From the NCBI GenBank assembly GCA_021798955.1, contig JAJZBK010000006.1, positions 52,031 through 96,659 of the forward strand: 44,629 nucleotides of DNA. Direction: 5' to 3'. Shown here piece by piece: positions 1 to 7,600 of the stretch. The notes under the pieces are model-generated. The model searched no databases, had not been told where the DNA came from, and saw nothing but the letters and a program-made list of their open reading frames with translations. The DNA is from Actinomycetes bacterium (GTDB lineage Bacteria; Actinomycetota; Acidimicrobiia; Acidimicrobiales; RAAP-2). Position 1 is the stretch's first letter. Each line of letters begins with the position of its first letter. Both the position numbers and the translations under genes were made by a program.

Positions 1-1
1 C

Positions 2-340
2 CCGCTCCCCTCCGACCCCGTCGCCCTCCCCCGGGCCGAGTTCGACGACGCACTGGACCGGCTGGCCGAGGTGGGCTACCCCCGCACCCGCGAGCCCGAC
101 GAGGCGTGGCTCCACTTCCGGGGCTGGCGGGTCAACTACGAACCGGTCGCGTACGCCGTCGCCGACCTGCTGAACGCGCCGCCGGCCCGCTGGACGGGAC
201 CGCGGCGGCTCTTCGCCGCCGAATCGCTCACCCCGTTGCGACCCGAGGACCGCACACCGGTCGGTACGGCGGCTCCGAGGCGGGCCATGTCGGCCCGTCA
301 GACCGACGCTTCCGGTGGGCGGGTCGACGACATCAGGTGA
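2..340 (+). CDS. C-terminal part of an unidentified protein (5' end outside window)
   Basis: The frame is open from the window edge to a TGA at 338-340 and gives about 112 residues, so only the C-terminus is visible. It has a mixed charged/hydrophobic composition with a distinctive stretch WLHFRGWRVNYEPVAYAVAD followed by a short Pro/Arg-rich tail. I do not recognise the family with confidence. Similar Trp-Arg-Val-Asn-Tyr segments occur at the ends of some actinobacterial membrane or ion-channel-like proteins, but this is only an impression. The gene is convergent with the phosphatase on the minus strand and their 3' ends overlap by 8 bp. Confidence 0.6.
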   Translation, partial: PLPSDPVALPRAEFDDALDRLAEVGYPRTREPDEAWLHFRGWRVNYEPVAYAVADLLNAPPARWTGPRRLFAAESLTPLRPEDRTPVGTAAPRRAMSARQTDASGGRVDDIR

Positions 341-905
341 GGTTCCACACTTCCACCACCGGGTGCTCGCGCTCCCAACCGAGCGTCGACAGCGAGGCCG
401 GCTCGAGGGTCAGCGCCTTCCCCCAGACGGGGTCGAGGCCAACCCAACGGGCAGCCAGCACCCGGAAGAGGTGGGCGTGGCCGACGCAGACCACGTCGCC
501 GTCCGACTGACGCACCCGGGCGATGACGCGGTCGGCGCGCTCGGCGACCTGCTCGATGGACTCACCACCGGGGACGCCGTCGACAAAGATCTCCCAGCCC
601 GGCCGCTCGACCCGGATCTCCTCCGTCGTCCGCCCTTCGTACGCCCCATAGTCCCACTCGGCCAGGTCAGGGTCGACGGCGGCGGCACCGAGGCCGGCGA
701 GCTCGGCCGTGGCGCGCGCCCGCACCAGCGGGCTGGTCAACACCGTGGTCGCCGACGACAGCTCGACGCGACCGACCAGGGCGAGCGCCTGGCGGCGACC
801 AGCGTCGGTCAGGGGGACGTCGGTCCGCCCCGTGTGCCGACGGGTCCGGCTCCAGGCCGTCTCGCCGTGACGCAGGAGGACGCAACGCTGGTGGGGCTCG
901 GTCAT
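333..905 (-). CDS. Histidine phosphatase family protein (phosphoglycerate-mutase-like)
   Basis: The 190-residue protein opens with the phosphohistidine motif LLRHGETAW (Arg12, His13, Gly14), continues with the family pattern PLTDAGRRQALAL, and has the second catalytic histidine in VGHAHLFRVL near residue 143. These are hallmarks of the cofactor-dependent mutase / acid phosphatase superfamily, which passes phosphate through a phosphohistidine. The substrate cannot be told from sequence. The ATG at 905 was chosen because the core begins right after it; upstream in-frame codons read as noncoding. No signal peptide is seen, so it is probably cytoplasmic. It is transcribed divergently from the sigma factor, and a perfect 7-bp inverted repeat lies 10 bp upstream of its start. 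Confidence 0.85.
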   Translation of the reverse strand: MTEPHQRCVLLRHGETAWSRTRRHTGRTDVPLTDAGRRQALALVGRVELSSATTVLTSPLVRARATAELAGLGAAAVDPDLAEWDYGAYEGRTTEEIRVERPGWEIFVDGVPGGESIEQVAERADRVIARVRQSDGDVVCVGHAHLFRVLAARWVGLDPVWGKALTLEPASLSTLGWEREHPVVEVWNLT

Positions 906-1182
906 CCCGACACCTGACCACCAATAGTGGTCACTCGGCAAGCTCGACCCGGTCCAGGAGCCTTCGCCGGCGGGGTCGCAGGGGGCCAACAAGGGCCCTT
1001 TGGCCCGTGCACCCGCCGCCACCATCATCGACAATGATTTTCGGAATGTTCTCGCACCGGCCGAGGTTGATCAAAGGTGCCGGTGGTGCCCTCGGGGCCT
1101 CGGTGGCAAGAGATGGTCCCACTGGGCAGGACCGGGCGGTCCGAGCAAGCCCGCTGGGCTGGAGGACACCGGGAGACGCAGC
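906..1182. other. Divergent intergenic region (277 bp)
   Basis: This gap separates the phosphatase start from the chosen sigma-factor start. Besides the inverted repeat at 915-933 it holds a short GC hairpin (GGGCC-CTTT-GGCCC) near 992-1005 and a locally A/T-richer stretch around 1020-1050. I could not assign a convincing -35/-10 pair for either gene. Confidence 0.4.
915..933. promoter_or_regulatory. Inverted repeat, candidate operator between phosphatase and sigma factor genes
   Basis: TGACCAC and GTGGTCA form perfect 7-bp arms around a 5-bp A/T-containing spacer. The site begins 10 bp upstream of the phosphatase ATG in the divergent intergenic region. Its size and symmetry suit a dimeric repressor. 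No regulator gene lies beside it, so the cognate protein is unknown. Confidence 0.4.
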
Positions 1183-2172
1183 ATGCAGGACGGCGAGATG
1201 CAGGACAATGAGCGAGAACCGAGAGGGGTGCAGCGACCGATGACGACGGGAACGGCGAGCACGAGCACGCGGCAGCCCGGCCGGGAGACGCGCCGGGTCG
1301 CCAACTCCGCTGAGGGCCGAGCACGGACGCTCGGGGCACGGAGCCGGAGCAGCGAGTCCGACAGCCTGGGGCTGTTCCTGCGGGACCTCGACCACCACCC
1401 CCTGCCCGACCACGACGCACAGACTGAGCTGGCCAAACGGGTGGCCGCAGGTGACGACGCGGCCCGCCGCGAGATGGTGGCGGCCAACCTGCGCCTGGTC
1501 GTCCACTGGGCTCGCCGGTACCAGGACCGTGGCGTCGACCTGGCCGACCTCATCCAGGAGGGCACGTTCGGGTTGATGCGGGCCGTGGACAAGTTCAACT
1601 GGGAACGTGGGTTCCGCTTTTCGACGTATGCCACGTGGTGGATCCGCCAAGCGCTCCAACGTGCTGTACAACAGCACGGGCGGACCATCCGCCTGCCCAT
1701 GGAGGTCGCCGAGCGCAACCAGCAGGTGGAAGCGGCCACCTGGGAGCTCACCCATCAGCTCCAACGCCCCCCGCTCGACGACGAGCTCGATGCCGCCACC
1801 AACACCACGGCGGCGGTCCGTGACGACCTCTCCCGTGCCGCCCGCGTCGTCGCCAGCCTCGACCAGCCGGCGACCAGCGACTCGTCGGCGACCCTCGGCG
1901 ACCTCGTCTCGACCGACGCCGCCACGTTCGAGGACGACGTGACGACCGAGCTCACCCTCGAGACCATTCGGCGCGAGGTCGACCGGTTGAGCGACCTCCA
2001 GCGCGAGGTGATCCGCCACCGCTTCGGCTTCGGCGGGGCAGACCCGGCGTCCCTCCAGACCACGGCCGAGCGGCTCGGGATCGGTGTCCGCAAAGTGCGC
2101 CAGGCCGAGGCCGAGGCGCTCGCCATCCTGGCGTCGAGCGACGCCCTCGAAGCCGCCCACGCCGCCGCCTGA
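1183..2172 (+). CDS. Group-2 (SigB-like) sigma-70 family RNA polymerase sigma factor
   Basis: The protein is 329 residues long. It has region 1.2 near residues 60-90, the core-binding and DNA-melting region 2 at about 95-160 (DLIQEGTFGLMRAVDKFNWERGFRFSTYATWWIRQA, split here across regions 2.2-2.4), region 3 at about 170-240 and a helix-turn-helix region 4 at the C-terminus. The long acidic region 1.1 of a primary RpoD is absent, so this is an alternative, RpoS/SigB/HrdB-related factor rather than the housekeeping one. Region 4.2 (TAERLGIGVRKVRQAEAEAL) departs somewhat from the usual VRQIE pattern. ATG 1183 follows GGGAG at a suitable distance; ATG 1240, preceded by GAGAGGGG, is an alternative. 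It would direct promoter choice under particular conditions, which are not known here. Confidence 0.88.
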   Translation: MQDGEMQDNEREPRGVQRPMTTGTASTSTRQPGRETRRVANSAEGRARTLGARSRSSESDSLGLFLRDLDHHPLPDHDAQTELAKRVAAGDDAARREMVAANLRLVVHWARRYQDRGVDLADLIQEGTFGLMRAVDKFNWERGFRFSTYATWWIRQALQRAVQQHGRTIRLPMEVAERNQQVEAATWELTHQLQRPPLDDELDAATNTTAAVRDDLSRAARVVASLDQPATSDSSATLGDLVSTDAATFEDDVTTELTLETIRREVDRLSDLQREVIRHRFGFGGADPASLQTTAERLGIGVRKVRQAEAEALAILASSDALEAAHAAA

Positions 2173-2173
2173 A

Positions 2174-2209
2174 CCGGGCCGGCCGAGCCCGTCTTTGCGA
2201 CCGGCCCGG
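2174..2209. terminator. Bidirectional terminator-like hairpin
   Basis: CCGGGCCGG at 2174-2182 pairs perfectly with CCGGCCCGG at 2201-2209 around an 18-nt loop. It sits between the stop codons of the convergent sigma factor (2172) and pseudouridine synthase (2224) genes. There is no U-run, as is common in high-GC actinobacteria. Confidence 0.55.
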
Positions 2210-2223
2210 AGACCTGAACGCTC

Positions 2224-3276
2224 TCACACGGACGGGTCGTCGTGCCCGGTTCCGACCACCGGCACGAGCCCGCCCGTCGGGTCCCCGGAACCGTGCCGGC
2301 GTAGCTCCCCGACGAGGTCGCCGGGGAGCGGTGCCTCGAAGTGGAGCAGGCGTCCCGAGGTGGGGTGAGTGAAGGCGAGCCGCCCGGCGTGGAGGAACGG
2401 GCGCCCGAGGTCGGACGGGGCGCCACGCCCACTGCCCCGGTAGGTCACGTCCCCGACGACCGGGTGACCGATGGCGGCCAAGTGGACTCGCACCTGGTGG
2501 GTCCGTCCCGTTTCGAGCTGGGCCTCCACCAGCGTCACGGCAGCACCCCCGGTGCCCAGTCGCTCGAGGACCCGATAGCGAGTTCGGGCGGGGCGACCCC
2601 GGTCCGAGACCGCCATCCGAGTGGGTGTGCGAGCCGAACGACCGATGGGAGCGTCCACCACGCCGGCTGGGGCCCGCACGTGACCGTGGACCAGGCTGAG
2701 GTACCGACGCGACACGGTGCGCTCGGCGAGCTGGCTGACAAGCGACCGGTAGGCGCGTGGCGTCCGGGCCACGACGAGCAGCCCCGACGTCCCCCGGTCC
2801 AGCCGGTGGACGATCCCCGGTCGAGACGGGTCCGAACCCGTGTCGAACGCCAGGTGGGCGAGCTCGGGGAACCGAGCGAGGAGCCCCTCGACGAGGGTAC
2901 CGCTGACGTGGCCAGCACCCGGGTGGACGACGAGGCCCGCCGGCTTGTCCACCACGACCACGTCGGTGTCGACGTAGAGGACCGGCACCACCACGGACGG
3001 GTCGGCCGCGGGCGCACGGAGCGGCTCGGGGGCATCGGGGATGGTCAGCCGGTCACCGGTTCGGAGGCGATGGCTCCGCGCTCCGACCCGTTCGCCGTTG
3101 ACCAGCACCGACCCGGCGTCCACCGCCCGGTCGACGGCCGACCGGGCCAGGTCGGCCAGGAGCGCAACGGCCCGGTCGACCCGCATGCCGTCGAGCGAGT
3201 CCGGCACGACGACTGTCCGTGGCGGATCGACCGGTCGAGGTCCGTCGGCTACTCCGCCGCCAGAGGGTTCGGTCAC
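2224..3276 (-). CDS. rluD: RluD/RluA-family 23S rRNA pseudouridine synthase
   Basis: The 350-residue protein has an N-terminal S4-type RNA-binding segment (about residues 28-80) and a pseudouridine synthase domain. The catalytic motif GIVHRLDRGTSGLL places the nucleophilic Asp at residue 160. VVVDKPAGLVVHPGAGH and LETGRTHQVRVHLA are further RluA-family signatures. It converts specific uridines in large-subunit rRNA to pseudouridine; the exact target positions are inferred from the family. The GTG start at 3276 overlaps the lspA stop in a GTGA, implying translational coupling. The lspA-rluD pairing is a conserved actinobacterial arrangement. Confidence 0.88.
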   Translation of the reverse strand: MTEPSGGGVADGPRPVDPPRTVVVPDSLDGMRVDRAVALLADLARSAVDRAVDAGSVLVNGERVGARSHRLRTGDRLTIPDAPEPLRAPAADPSVVVPVLYVDTDVVVVDKPAGLVVHPGAGHVSGTLVEGLLARFPELAHLAFDTGSDPSRPGIVHRLDRGTSGLLVVARTPRAYRSLVSQLAERTVSRRYLSLVHGHVRAPAGVVDAPIGRSARTPTRMAVSDRGRPARTRYRVLERLGTGGAAVTLVEAQLETGRTHQVRVHLAAIGHPVVGDVTYRGSGRGAPSDLGRPFLHAGRLAFTHPTSGRLLHFEAPLPGDLVGELRRHGSGDPTGGLVPVVGTGHDDPSV

Positions 3277-3743
3277 GCCTCGGCCCCGCGGCGGAGGAGG
3301 GTCCACCCGAGGAGCACGCAGCCGACCACGATGCACGAGTCGGCCAGGTTGAACGTCGGCCACACCCGCAGCGCCACGAAGTCGACGACGGCCCCGTGGT
3401 CCCCCCGGGCCAGCCGGTCTACGAGGTTCCCGGCTGCACCACCGACGATCAGGCCCACCTCGACGGCGCGGGCCGGTCGGCGCGCGCGAGCGGCGAAGGC
3501 AAGCAGGGCCGCGCCGACGACGACAGCGACGAGCACCAAGAGCACCCTTTGTCCCTGCAGCAGGCTGAAGGCCGAGCCCGTGTTGCGCGTCAGCTCGAAG
3601 TCGAGCGGTCCGATGACGTGGATGGGCCCGTGGGAGAGCCGGTCGAGTGCCCACTGCTTGGTGGCCTGGTCGGCGGCGACGACCACTGCAGCGACGGCGA
3701 GGGCGAGGAGGAGCCGCGCACGAGGCCGTCGCGCCACGGCCAT
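3273..3743 (-). CDS. lspA: Lipoprotein signal peptidase (signal peptidase II)
   Basis: At 156 residues it matches LspA length and has four hydrophobic segments. The two catalytic aspartates are in GNLVDRL (Asp109) and FNLADS (Asp135), and TRNTGSAFS is the conserved periplasmic-loop motif. It cleaves signal peptides of diacylglyceryl-modified prolipoproteins in the cytoplasmic membrane. ATG 3743 gives a standard N-terminus but lacks a clear ribosome binding site. The frame stays open upstream through an 18-bp repeat coding for EGQPTG units, so an N-terminally extended form starting near the end of the upstream gene is possible. The 3' end overlaps the rluD start by 4 bp. Confidence 0.9.
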   Translation of the reverse strand: MAVARRPRARLLLALAVAAVVVAADQATKQWALDRLSHGPIHVIGPLDFELTRNTGSAFSLLQGQRVLLVLVAVVVGAALLAFAARARRPARAVEVGLIVGGAAGNLVDRLARGDHGAVVDFVALRVWPTFNLADSCIVVGCVLLGWTLLRRGAEA

Positions 3744-3770
3744 GCCGTCCGAGGCGTCGACCGCACCTCC

Positions 3771-3840
3771 GGTCGGCTGGCCCTCGCCGGTCGGCTGGCC
3801 CTCGCCGGTCGGCTGGCCCTCGCCGGTCGGCTGGCCCTCC
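3771..3840. repeat. 18-bp tandem repeat, about four copies
   Basis: The unit GGTCGGCTGGCCCTCGCC repeats at 3771, 3789, 3807 and 3825 between the lspA start and the stop codon of the DksA-like gene. The period is a multiple of three; read in the lspA frame it encodes Glu-Gly-Gln-Pro-Thr-Gly repeats. Confidence 0.9.
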
Positions 3841-3850
3841 CGTGGGTCGG

Positions 3851-4792
3851 TCAGCGCCGTGACGACAGTCCCCCGCTCTTGCAGGCAACGCACAGCCGGG
3901 CGTAGGGCAGGGCTCGCAGGCGTGCCTTCGGGATGGGCTGGTGGCAACGTTCGCACGCACCGTAGGTCCGCCGGTCGATCTTGGTCAACGCAGCGTCGAT
4001 CTCCTCCACCGCCGCCAACGCCTGCGCGGAGAGGGCCAGGTCGCGTTCGCGGTCCACGGTGACCGTCCCACCCTCACCTGACTCTTCGTCGAACTGCACG
4101 TCACCCGGTTCCCGCTCCTGCGCGAGGGCGTCGGCTTCGGCCCTCAGGTCCGTCGCCTGGCCTAGGTAGACGGCGCGTTCGGTCTCGAGCAGCTCGCGCT
4201 GCTCCTCCAAGAACTTGGGCTCGTCGGCGTACGGCCCGACCTCCGCCGCCGAAGCCGCCGAAGCCGCCGAAGCCGTAGCCCTGCCCGACGAACGGCTTGC
4301 GGCACGCTTGGACGTCGGCGTGGCAGCGACCTCCGAAGCCGCTCCAGTCGAGGAGCTCGCAGCCACCGTGGCTGCCTTGGTGGCAGCCGTCTTGGCCAGC
4401 TCCGCCTTGGTGGCGGCCGCCTTGGTGGCGGCCGCCTTGGTGCCAGCCGACTTGGCCGGTGCCGACTTGGTTCCAGCCGACTTGGTGGCGGCCGCCTTGG
4501 TGCCAGCCGACTTGGCCGGTGCCGACTTGGTTCCAGCCGACTTGGTGCCAGCCGCCTTGGTGCCAGCCGCCTTGGTGCCAGCCGCCTTGGTGCCAGCCGC
4601 CTTGGTGCCAGCCGACTTGGTGCCAGCCGACTTGGCCGGTACCGCCTTGGTCACGGTGGGCAACGTCGCTGCCCTGGCCGGCACGACCGCAGGCGAGACG
4701 GCCTTCACCGTCGCCCGATCGGCTCCCGGAGGGGATGCGTCCGAGCGCCCGGTGTCGGCCGAACGACTCGTGTCGGATGTGCGTGTGCTCAC
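3851..4792 (-). CDS. DksA/TraR C4 zinc-finger protein with long lysine/alanine/threonine-rich N-terminal repeats
   Basis: The C-terminal third is a DksA/TraR domain: an acidic coiled-coil-like segment (EERELLETERAVYL region) followed by a CxxC-x17-CxxC zinc finger with Cys280, Cys283, Cys301 and Cys304. Residues about 45-150 are histone-H1-like repeats of KSAGT, KAAGT and KAAAT units, strongly basic. The family modulates RNA polymerase through its secondary channel; lysine-rich tails in actinobacterial relatives suggest nucleic-acid contact, which is inference. The gene lies between divIVA and lspA, as in other actinobacteria. The start is uncertain. GTG 4792 overlaps the stop of a small upstream reading frame that owns the good ribosome binding site, so translational coupling or a frameshift is possible. 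The repeat tract is prone to length variation. Confidence 0.8.
   Translation of the reverse strand: MSTRTSDTSRSADTGRSDASPPGADRATVKAVSPAVVPARAATLPTVTKAVPAKSAGTKSAGTKAAGTKAAGTKAAGTKAAGTKSAGTKSAPAKSAGTKAAATKSAGTKSAPAKSAGTKAAATKAAATKAELAKTAATKAATVAASSSTGAASEVAATPTSKRAASRSSGRATASAASAASAAEVGPYADEPKFLEEQRELLETERAVYLGQATDLRAEADALAQEREPGDVQFDEESGEGGTVTVDRERDLALSAQALAAVEEIDAALTKIDRRTYGACERCHQPIPKARLRALPYARLCVACKSGGLSSRR
4380..4645. repeat. 15-bp imperfect tandem repeats inside the DksA-like gene
   Basis: Units related to GGTGCCAGCCGCCTT recur about every 15 bp and encode Lys-Ala-Ala-Gly-Thr and variants. Several adjacent copies are identical (around 4545-4610), suggesting recent expansion by slippage or unequal recombination. 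Confidence 0.85.
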
Positions 4793-4938
4793 AGTCCTCG
4801 TGACCCTCTTCCTCGTCGGCGGACGAACCCCCGGAGGGGCGCTCGATGTCTCGTTGCTAACGATGCCGTAGACGCCACGCCGCCACCGCCCACTACCAGC
4901 TTGGTTGGTGCGGTCGTCGACTTCCCTGTTGCTGGCAC
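4789..4938 (-). CDS. Possible 49-codon leader frame, or displaced 5' end of the DksA-like gene
   Basis: GTG 4938 follows a near-ideal GAGGAGGG ribosome binding site at 5-6 nt spacing. The frame begins VPATGKSTTAPTKLVV, which resembles the Ser/Thr/Lys-rich N-terminus expected of the downstream protein. It then runs into arginine-rich, poorly biased codons and stops at 4789, overlapping GTG 4792 as GTGA. Two readings fit: a coupled leader peptide, or the true N-terminus separated by a single-base indel in the GGC/GGT-rich stretch near 4871-4893. I favour the second slightly, because codon bias switches frame there. Confidence 0.35.
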   Translation of the reverse strand: MPATGKSTTAPTKLVVGGGGVASTASLATRHRAPLRGFVRRRGRGSRGL

Positions 4939-5036
4939 GTGGCCCTCCTCGGCACCGCCGTACTGGGCCTACAACGACCGCGAACCCAGTCCTGTTCCCC
5001 CACCCCGGCCAGACCCGACCCACGGGTGAGCGGAAG

Positions 5037-5065
5037 ACGCTAGCGCGACAACGGAGGTGGGGCAA
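5037..5065 (-). promoter_or_regulatory. Candidate promoter of the DksA-like gene
   Basis: On the minus strand TTGCCC (5065-5060) and TAGCGT (5042-5037) are separated by exactly 17 bp. This places the start site about 90 nt upstream of the strong ribosome binding site at 4943-4950. The -10 has the TAnnnT form common in actinobacteria. Confidence 0.45.
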
Positions 5066-5158
5066 TCCGACGTGCCGGCCGGTGGGCAGTCCGTACCGTC
5101 GCGCGACAGTGGGCTCAACCGGACCTCGCCCGAGCCACCAACCCGCCCGGACCCGGGC

Positions 5159-5171
5159 CTGCCGCCGGCAG
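5159..5171. terminator. Short GC hairpin after divIVA
   Basis: CTGCC-GCC-GGCAG is a 5-bp stem with a 3-nt loop, 6 nt beyond the divIVA stop codon and upstream of the candidate dksA promoter. It is a weak candidate for termination or mRNA end protection. Confidence 0.3.
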
Positions 5172-5176
5172 AATGC

Positions 5177-5938
5177 TCAGACGGCCCTGACGTGTTCTTC
5201 CGACGTCCCCGAGGACGTCCCCGAGGCTCCAGCTTGGTTGGCGGGTGGGTTGACCGGACGAGACCCACCGCCGGAGGGGCCGGACGGGCGGGGCGGCGGA
5301 GGGGTCGGAGCCCCTGCGGTTGGCGCACCGGACCGGGGCCGACCAGCGGTCAGTGACGACGCCGGCTTGACGTTCTCGTCGACCCAGCGCAGCACGTCGG
5401 TGAGCGCGCTCCGCAGGCGAGTCCGCTCACCTTCGAGATGGCGGGCCATCGTCTCGACGTCGCTCGACAGCTGGGACTTGATCCCCTCGAGTCGGCCGAT
5501 CTCGTCGCGGAGACGCCGCTCGGCCTCTGACGCCAGCTCTGTCGCCCTGGCCTCGGCATCGGCGACGAGCGCCCGGGCGTGCTCTTCGGCGTCGGCGACC
5601 AACTTGTGTGCGTGCGCCTCGGCGTCGGCCTTGGTCTCGTCGACGAAGCGCTGGGCCAGCAGGAGCGTGCGCTGCAGGGTCTCGTCGGGCACGGCCGACC
5701 CGGACGGCTCGGCCGTCGACCGCTCCTCGAGGGCGGCCTCCAGCTGGGCGATCCGCTCCCCTGCCTGACGCAGCCGTTCGCCCATCTGCCGGATCTGCTC
5801 TTGGAGGCCTTCTGCTTCGACGGCGGCCTTTTCGAGGTACTCGTCGACGTCGTCCCGGTGGTAGCCCTTGAGCGTCTCTCGGAACTCGACGGTTCGGAGC
5901 GAGTCGAGCGCTGACTGCGAGGCGTCCATAGCCGCCAT
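5177..5938 (-). CDS. divIVA: DivIVA-family polar growth / septum scaffold protein
   Basis: The 253-residue protein has the DivIVA membrane-binding head near residues 10-40 (TVEFRETLKGYHRDDVDEYL), then a long heptad-rich Glu/Ala/Arg coiled coil to about residue 190, and a Pro/Gly/Ser-rich C-terminal tail. DivIVA (Wag31) marks curved membrane at poles and septa and recruits the elongation or division machinery; in actinobacteria it is often essential for polar growth. The start is ATG 5938 or the ATG at 5929; both precede the conserved head. It lies downstream of sepF and yggT, the usual context. Confidence 0.88.
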   Translation of the reverse strand: MAAMDASQSALDSLRTVEFRETLKGYHRDDVDEYLEKAAVEAEGLQEQIRQMGERLRQAGERIAQLEAALEERSTAEPSGSAVPDETLQRTLLLAQRFVDETKADAEAHAHKLVADAEEHARALVADAEARATELASEAERRLRDEIGRLEGIKSQLSSDVETMARHLEGERTRLRSALTDVLRWVDENVKPASSLTAGRPRSGAPTAGAPTPPPPRPSGPSGGGSRPVNPPANQAGASGTSSGTSEEHVRAV

Positions 5939-6050
5939 CGTACCCGTACTGCCGGACGAGAGCGGGGCATCTCCCTGGCGACCGGGACCGGGCAGCCCGC
6001 CGGAATCGACGGCGCTACCCGACGAGGTCGCGTCAGCGGAGCCGGTCGCG

Positions 6051-6308
6051 TCAGCGAAGGAAGAGCGGAATGAGGACCAGCTCGAGGACGAGGACGACCA
6101 CCAGCACCGACAGGTCGAGACCGACTCCACCGATGGTGGCGGTGGGGATGATCCGCCGAACGACGTTGAGCACCGGGTCGCAGATCGCCGACAGACCCCG
6201 CTCGAGCGTCCGCACCGGCGAACCCGGCCGGGGTCGGAACCAGCTCAGCAGCGAGTAGACGATCAGGGCCAGGACGTAGAGCTCGAGGACGTACCCGATC
6301 AGGCGCAC
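6051..6308 (-). CDS. YggT-family small membrane protein
   Basis: The 85-residue protein has two hydrophobic segments (about 4-22 and 66-84) flanking the conserved loop SWFRPRPGSPVRTL and the CDPVLNVVRRIIP motif, which are diagnostic of the YggT family. The function is not firmly established; members sit in the ftsZ-sepF-divIVA neighbourhood of actinobacteria, cyanobacteria and plastids, suggesting a role in membrane or division-site organisation. GTG 6308 is the start, about 40 bp after the sepF stop. Confidence 0.88.
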   Translation of the reverse strand: MRLIGYVLELYVLALIVYSLLSWFRPRPGSPVRTLERGLSAICDPVLNVVRRIIPTATIGGVGLDLSVLVVVLVLELVLIPLFLR

Positions 6309-6348
6309 GACGACCTGCCCATGGGGCGAGAGGCTCGCTGATCGGAAG

Positions 6349-6897
6349 TCAGGACGACACCAGTCCGCGCTCGGCGAGCCGCTGACGCTCCTCGTCCGAC
6401 ACCTTGACGTTGGACGGCGTCAGTAGGAAGACCTCCTGTGCTACTCGTTCCATGGTGCCCGATAGCGCATAGGTGACGCCGCTGCAGAAGTCGATCATCC
6501 GCCGCTGCAGGTCGCGCTCGACGTCCTGCAGGTTGACGATCACCGGCTGGTTGCCCATGACCCGATTGGCGATCTCCTGCGCGTCTGCGAAGCGCTGTGG
6601 AGCGACGACGTGCACGCGCGCCCCGGCGACCTCGGGCGTGATCGGCCGAACGGCCGCCGGTCGGGGCGTGACCACCCCGGTGGGCGGGCTCGTCACCGGG
6701 ACGTCGTCACGGCCGAGGGCGCGGATCCGGGGCGTCGGCATCGCCACCGGTTCCTCGGGCTCGTCCAGTACCAGTGGCCGCTGCGCGGCGCGGCCGACGA
6801 CGGACGGTCCCCGCAAGTCGTAGTCGTCGTAGTCGTCGTAGTCGTCGTCGACGAGACCCAGATAGGCCATTGTCTTACGCATGAACGAAGCTGGCAT
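6349..6897 (-). CDS. sepF: Cell division protein SepF
   Basis: The 182-residue protein starts MPASFMRKTMAYLGL, an amphipathic membrane-anchoring helix, followed by an Asp/Tyr-rich stretch with four repeated DDYDDY-type units, a linker, and the SepF core (about residues 85-165, with NRVMGNQPVIVNLQ and DFCSGVTYAL). SepF tethers FtsZ to the membrane and is the main FtsZ anchor in actinobacteria lacking FtsA and ZipA. The ATG at 6897 follows GGAGGG, a strong ribosome binding site. FtsZ, its partner, is four genes upstream in the same cluster. Confidence 0.93.
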   Translation of the reverse strand: MPASFMRKTMAYLGLVDDDYDDYDDYDLRGPSVVGRAAQRPLVLDEPEEPVAMPTPRIRALGRDDVPVTSPPTGVVTPRPAAVRPITPEVAGARVHVVAPQRFADAQEIANRVMGNQPVIVNLQDVERDLQRRMIDFCSGVTYALSGTMERVAQEVFLLTPSNVKVSDEERQRLAERGLVSS

Positions 6898-6919
6898 CGG
6901 CGTCCCTCCGAGTTCGATC

Positions 6920-7600
6920 CTACTGCGCCAGACCTGGCAACGGTGGACGGTCGCCGAAGAGGGCACGACCCACCCGGATGATCGTCGCGCCCTCGGCAAC
7001 AGCCAGCTCGAGGTCGTCGGACATGCCCATCGACCGCTCGGGAAGCGCGAGGCGATCGGCCAGCCGTCGGAGCTCGGCGAAGCCGCGCCGGGTGCGTTCG
7101 TCTGCCCCTGGCGCTCCCACCGTCATCAGGCCGACGACGGGGACGCCGTGGTCGACGAGCGCTGCGACCAGGTCGCCCACCTCGCCAGGCGGACAGCCCC
7201 GTCGGCCCGCCAGTCCGGTCACGTCCACCTCGACGAGAGCCGACGCCCCGCTCTGGCGACGTGCCACCGCGGTGCCCTCTTCGAGGCGGGTGACCCCGTG
7301 CCACCACGACACCACCGGAGCCAACCGAGCCACCTTGTTGCGCTGGATCGCACCGAGGAAGTGCCACCGCACGCGGGCGTCAGGCACCGCAGCCCGCTTG
7401 GCCAGCAGCTCGGCGGCATAGTTCTCCCCGATGTCGTCGACGCCAGCGGCCAGCGCCGCCTCGACGTGCTCGGGCCCGAAGCCTTTCGTCACAGCCACCA
7501 CCCGGACTCGTCCGGGGTCGCCTCCCGCCGCTTCGATGCGGTCGCGGACGACGGTGAGCCGCGCCGCCACAGCGGCGAACAGATCGGCGGGCTCGGTCAA
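6920..7600 (-). CDS. yggS: YggS/PLPBP-family pyridoxal-phosphate homeostasis protein
   Basis: The 226-residue protein has the PLP-binding lysine in VAVTKGF (Lys39), the IGENYAAELLAK segment, and RWHFLGAIQRNK and GRALFGDRP motifs typical of the family. Members bind PLP on a TIM barrel and buffer free PLP; no catalytic reaction is known. The start is a TTG at 7600 behind a purine-rich GGAGAGGGG stretch, and it overlaps the pgeF stop as TTGA. The ftsZ-pgeF-yggS-sepF order is conserved. Confidence 0.9.
   Translation of the reverse strand: MTEPADLFAAVAARLTVVRDRIEAAGGDPGRVRVVAVTKGFGPEHVEAALAAGVDDIGENYAAELLAKRAAVPDARVRWHFLGAIQRNKVARLAPVVSWWHGVTRLEEGTAVARRQSGASALVEVDVTGLAGRRGCPPGEVGDLVAALVDHGVPVVGLMTVGAPGADERTRRGFAELRRLADRLALPERSMGMSDDLELAVAEGATIIRVGRALFGDRPPLPGLAQ

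Noticed and set aside
1020-1055. A/T-richer stretch resembling part of a Fur or iron box upstream of the sigma factor
   Set aside because: It lacks two-fold symmetry and matches the consensus in only one half.
4215-4871. Long plus-strand frame encoding alanine/valine/leucine repeats opposite the DksA-like gene
   Set aside because: It is the antisense reading of the KAAGT repeat tract, with no ribosome binding site; the minus-strand zinc-finger protein explains the region.
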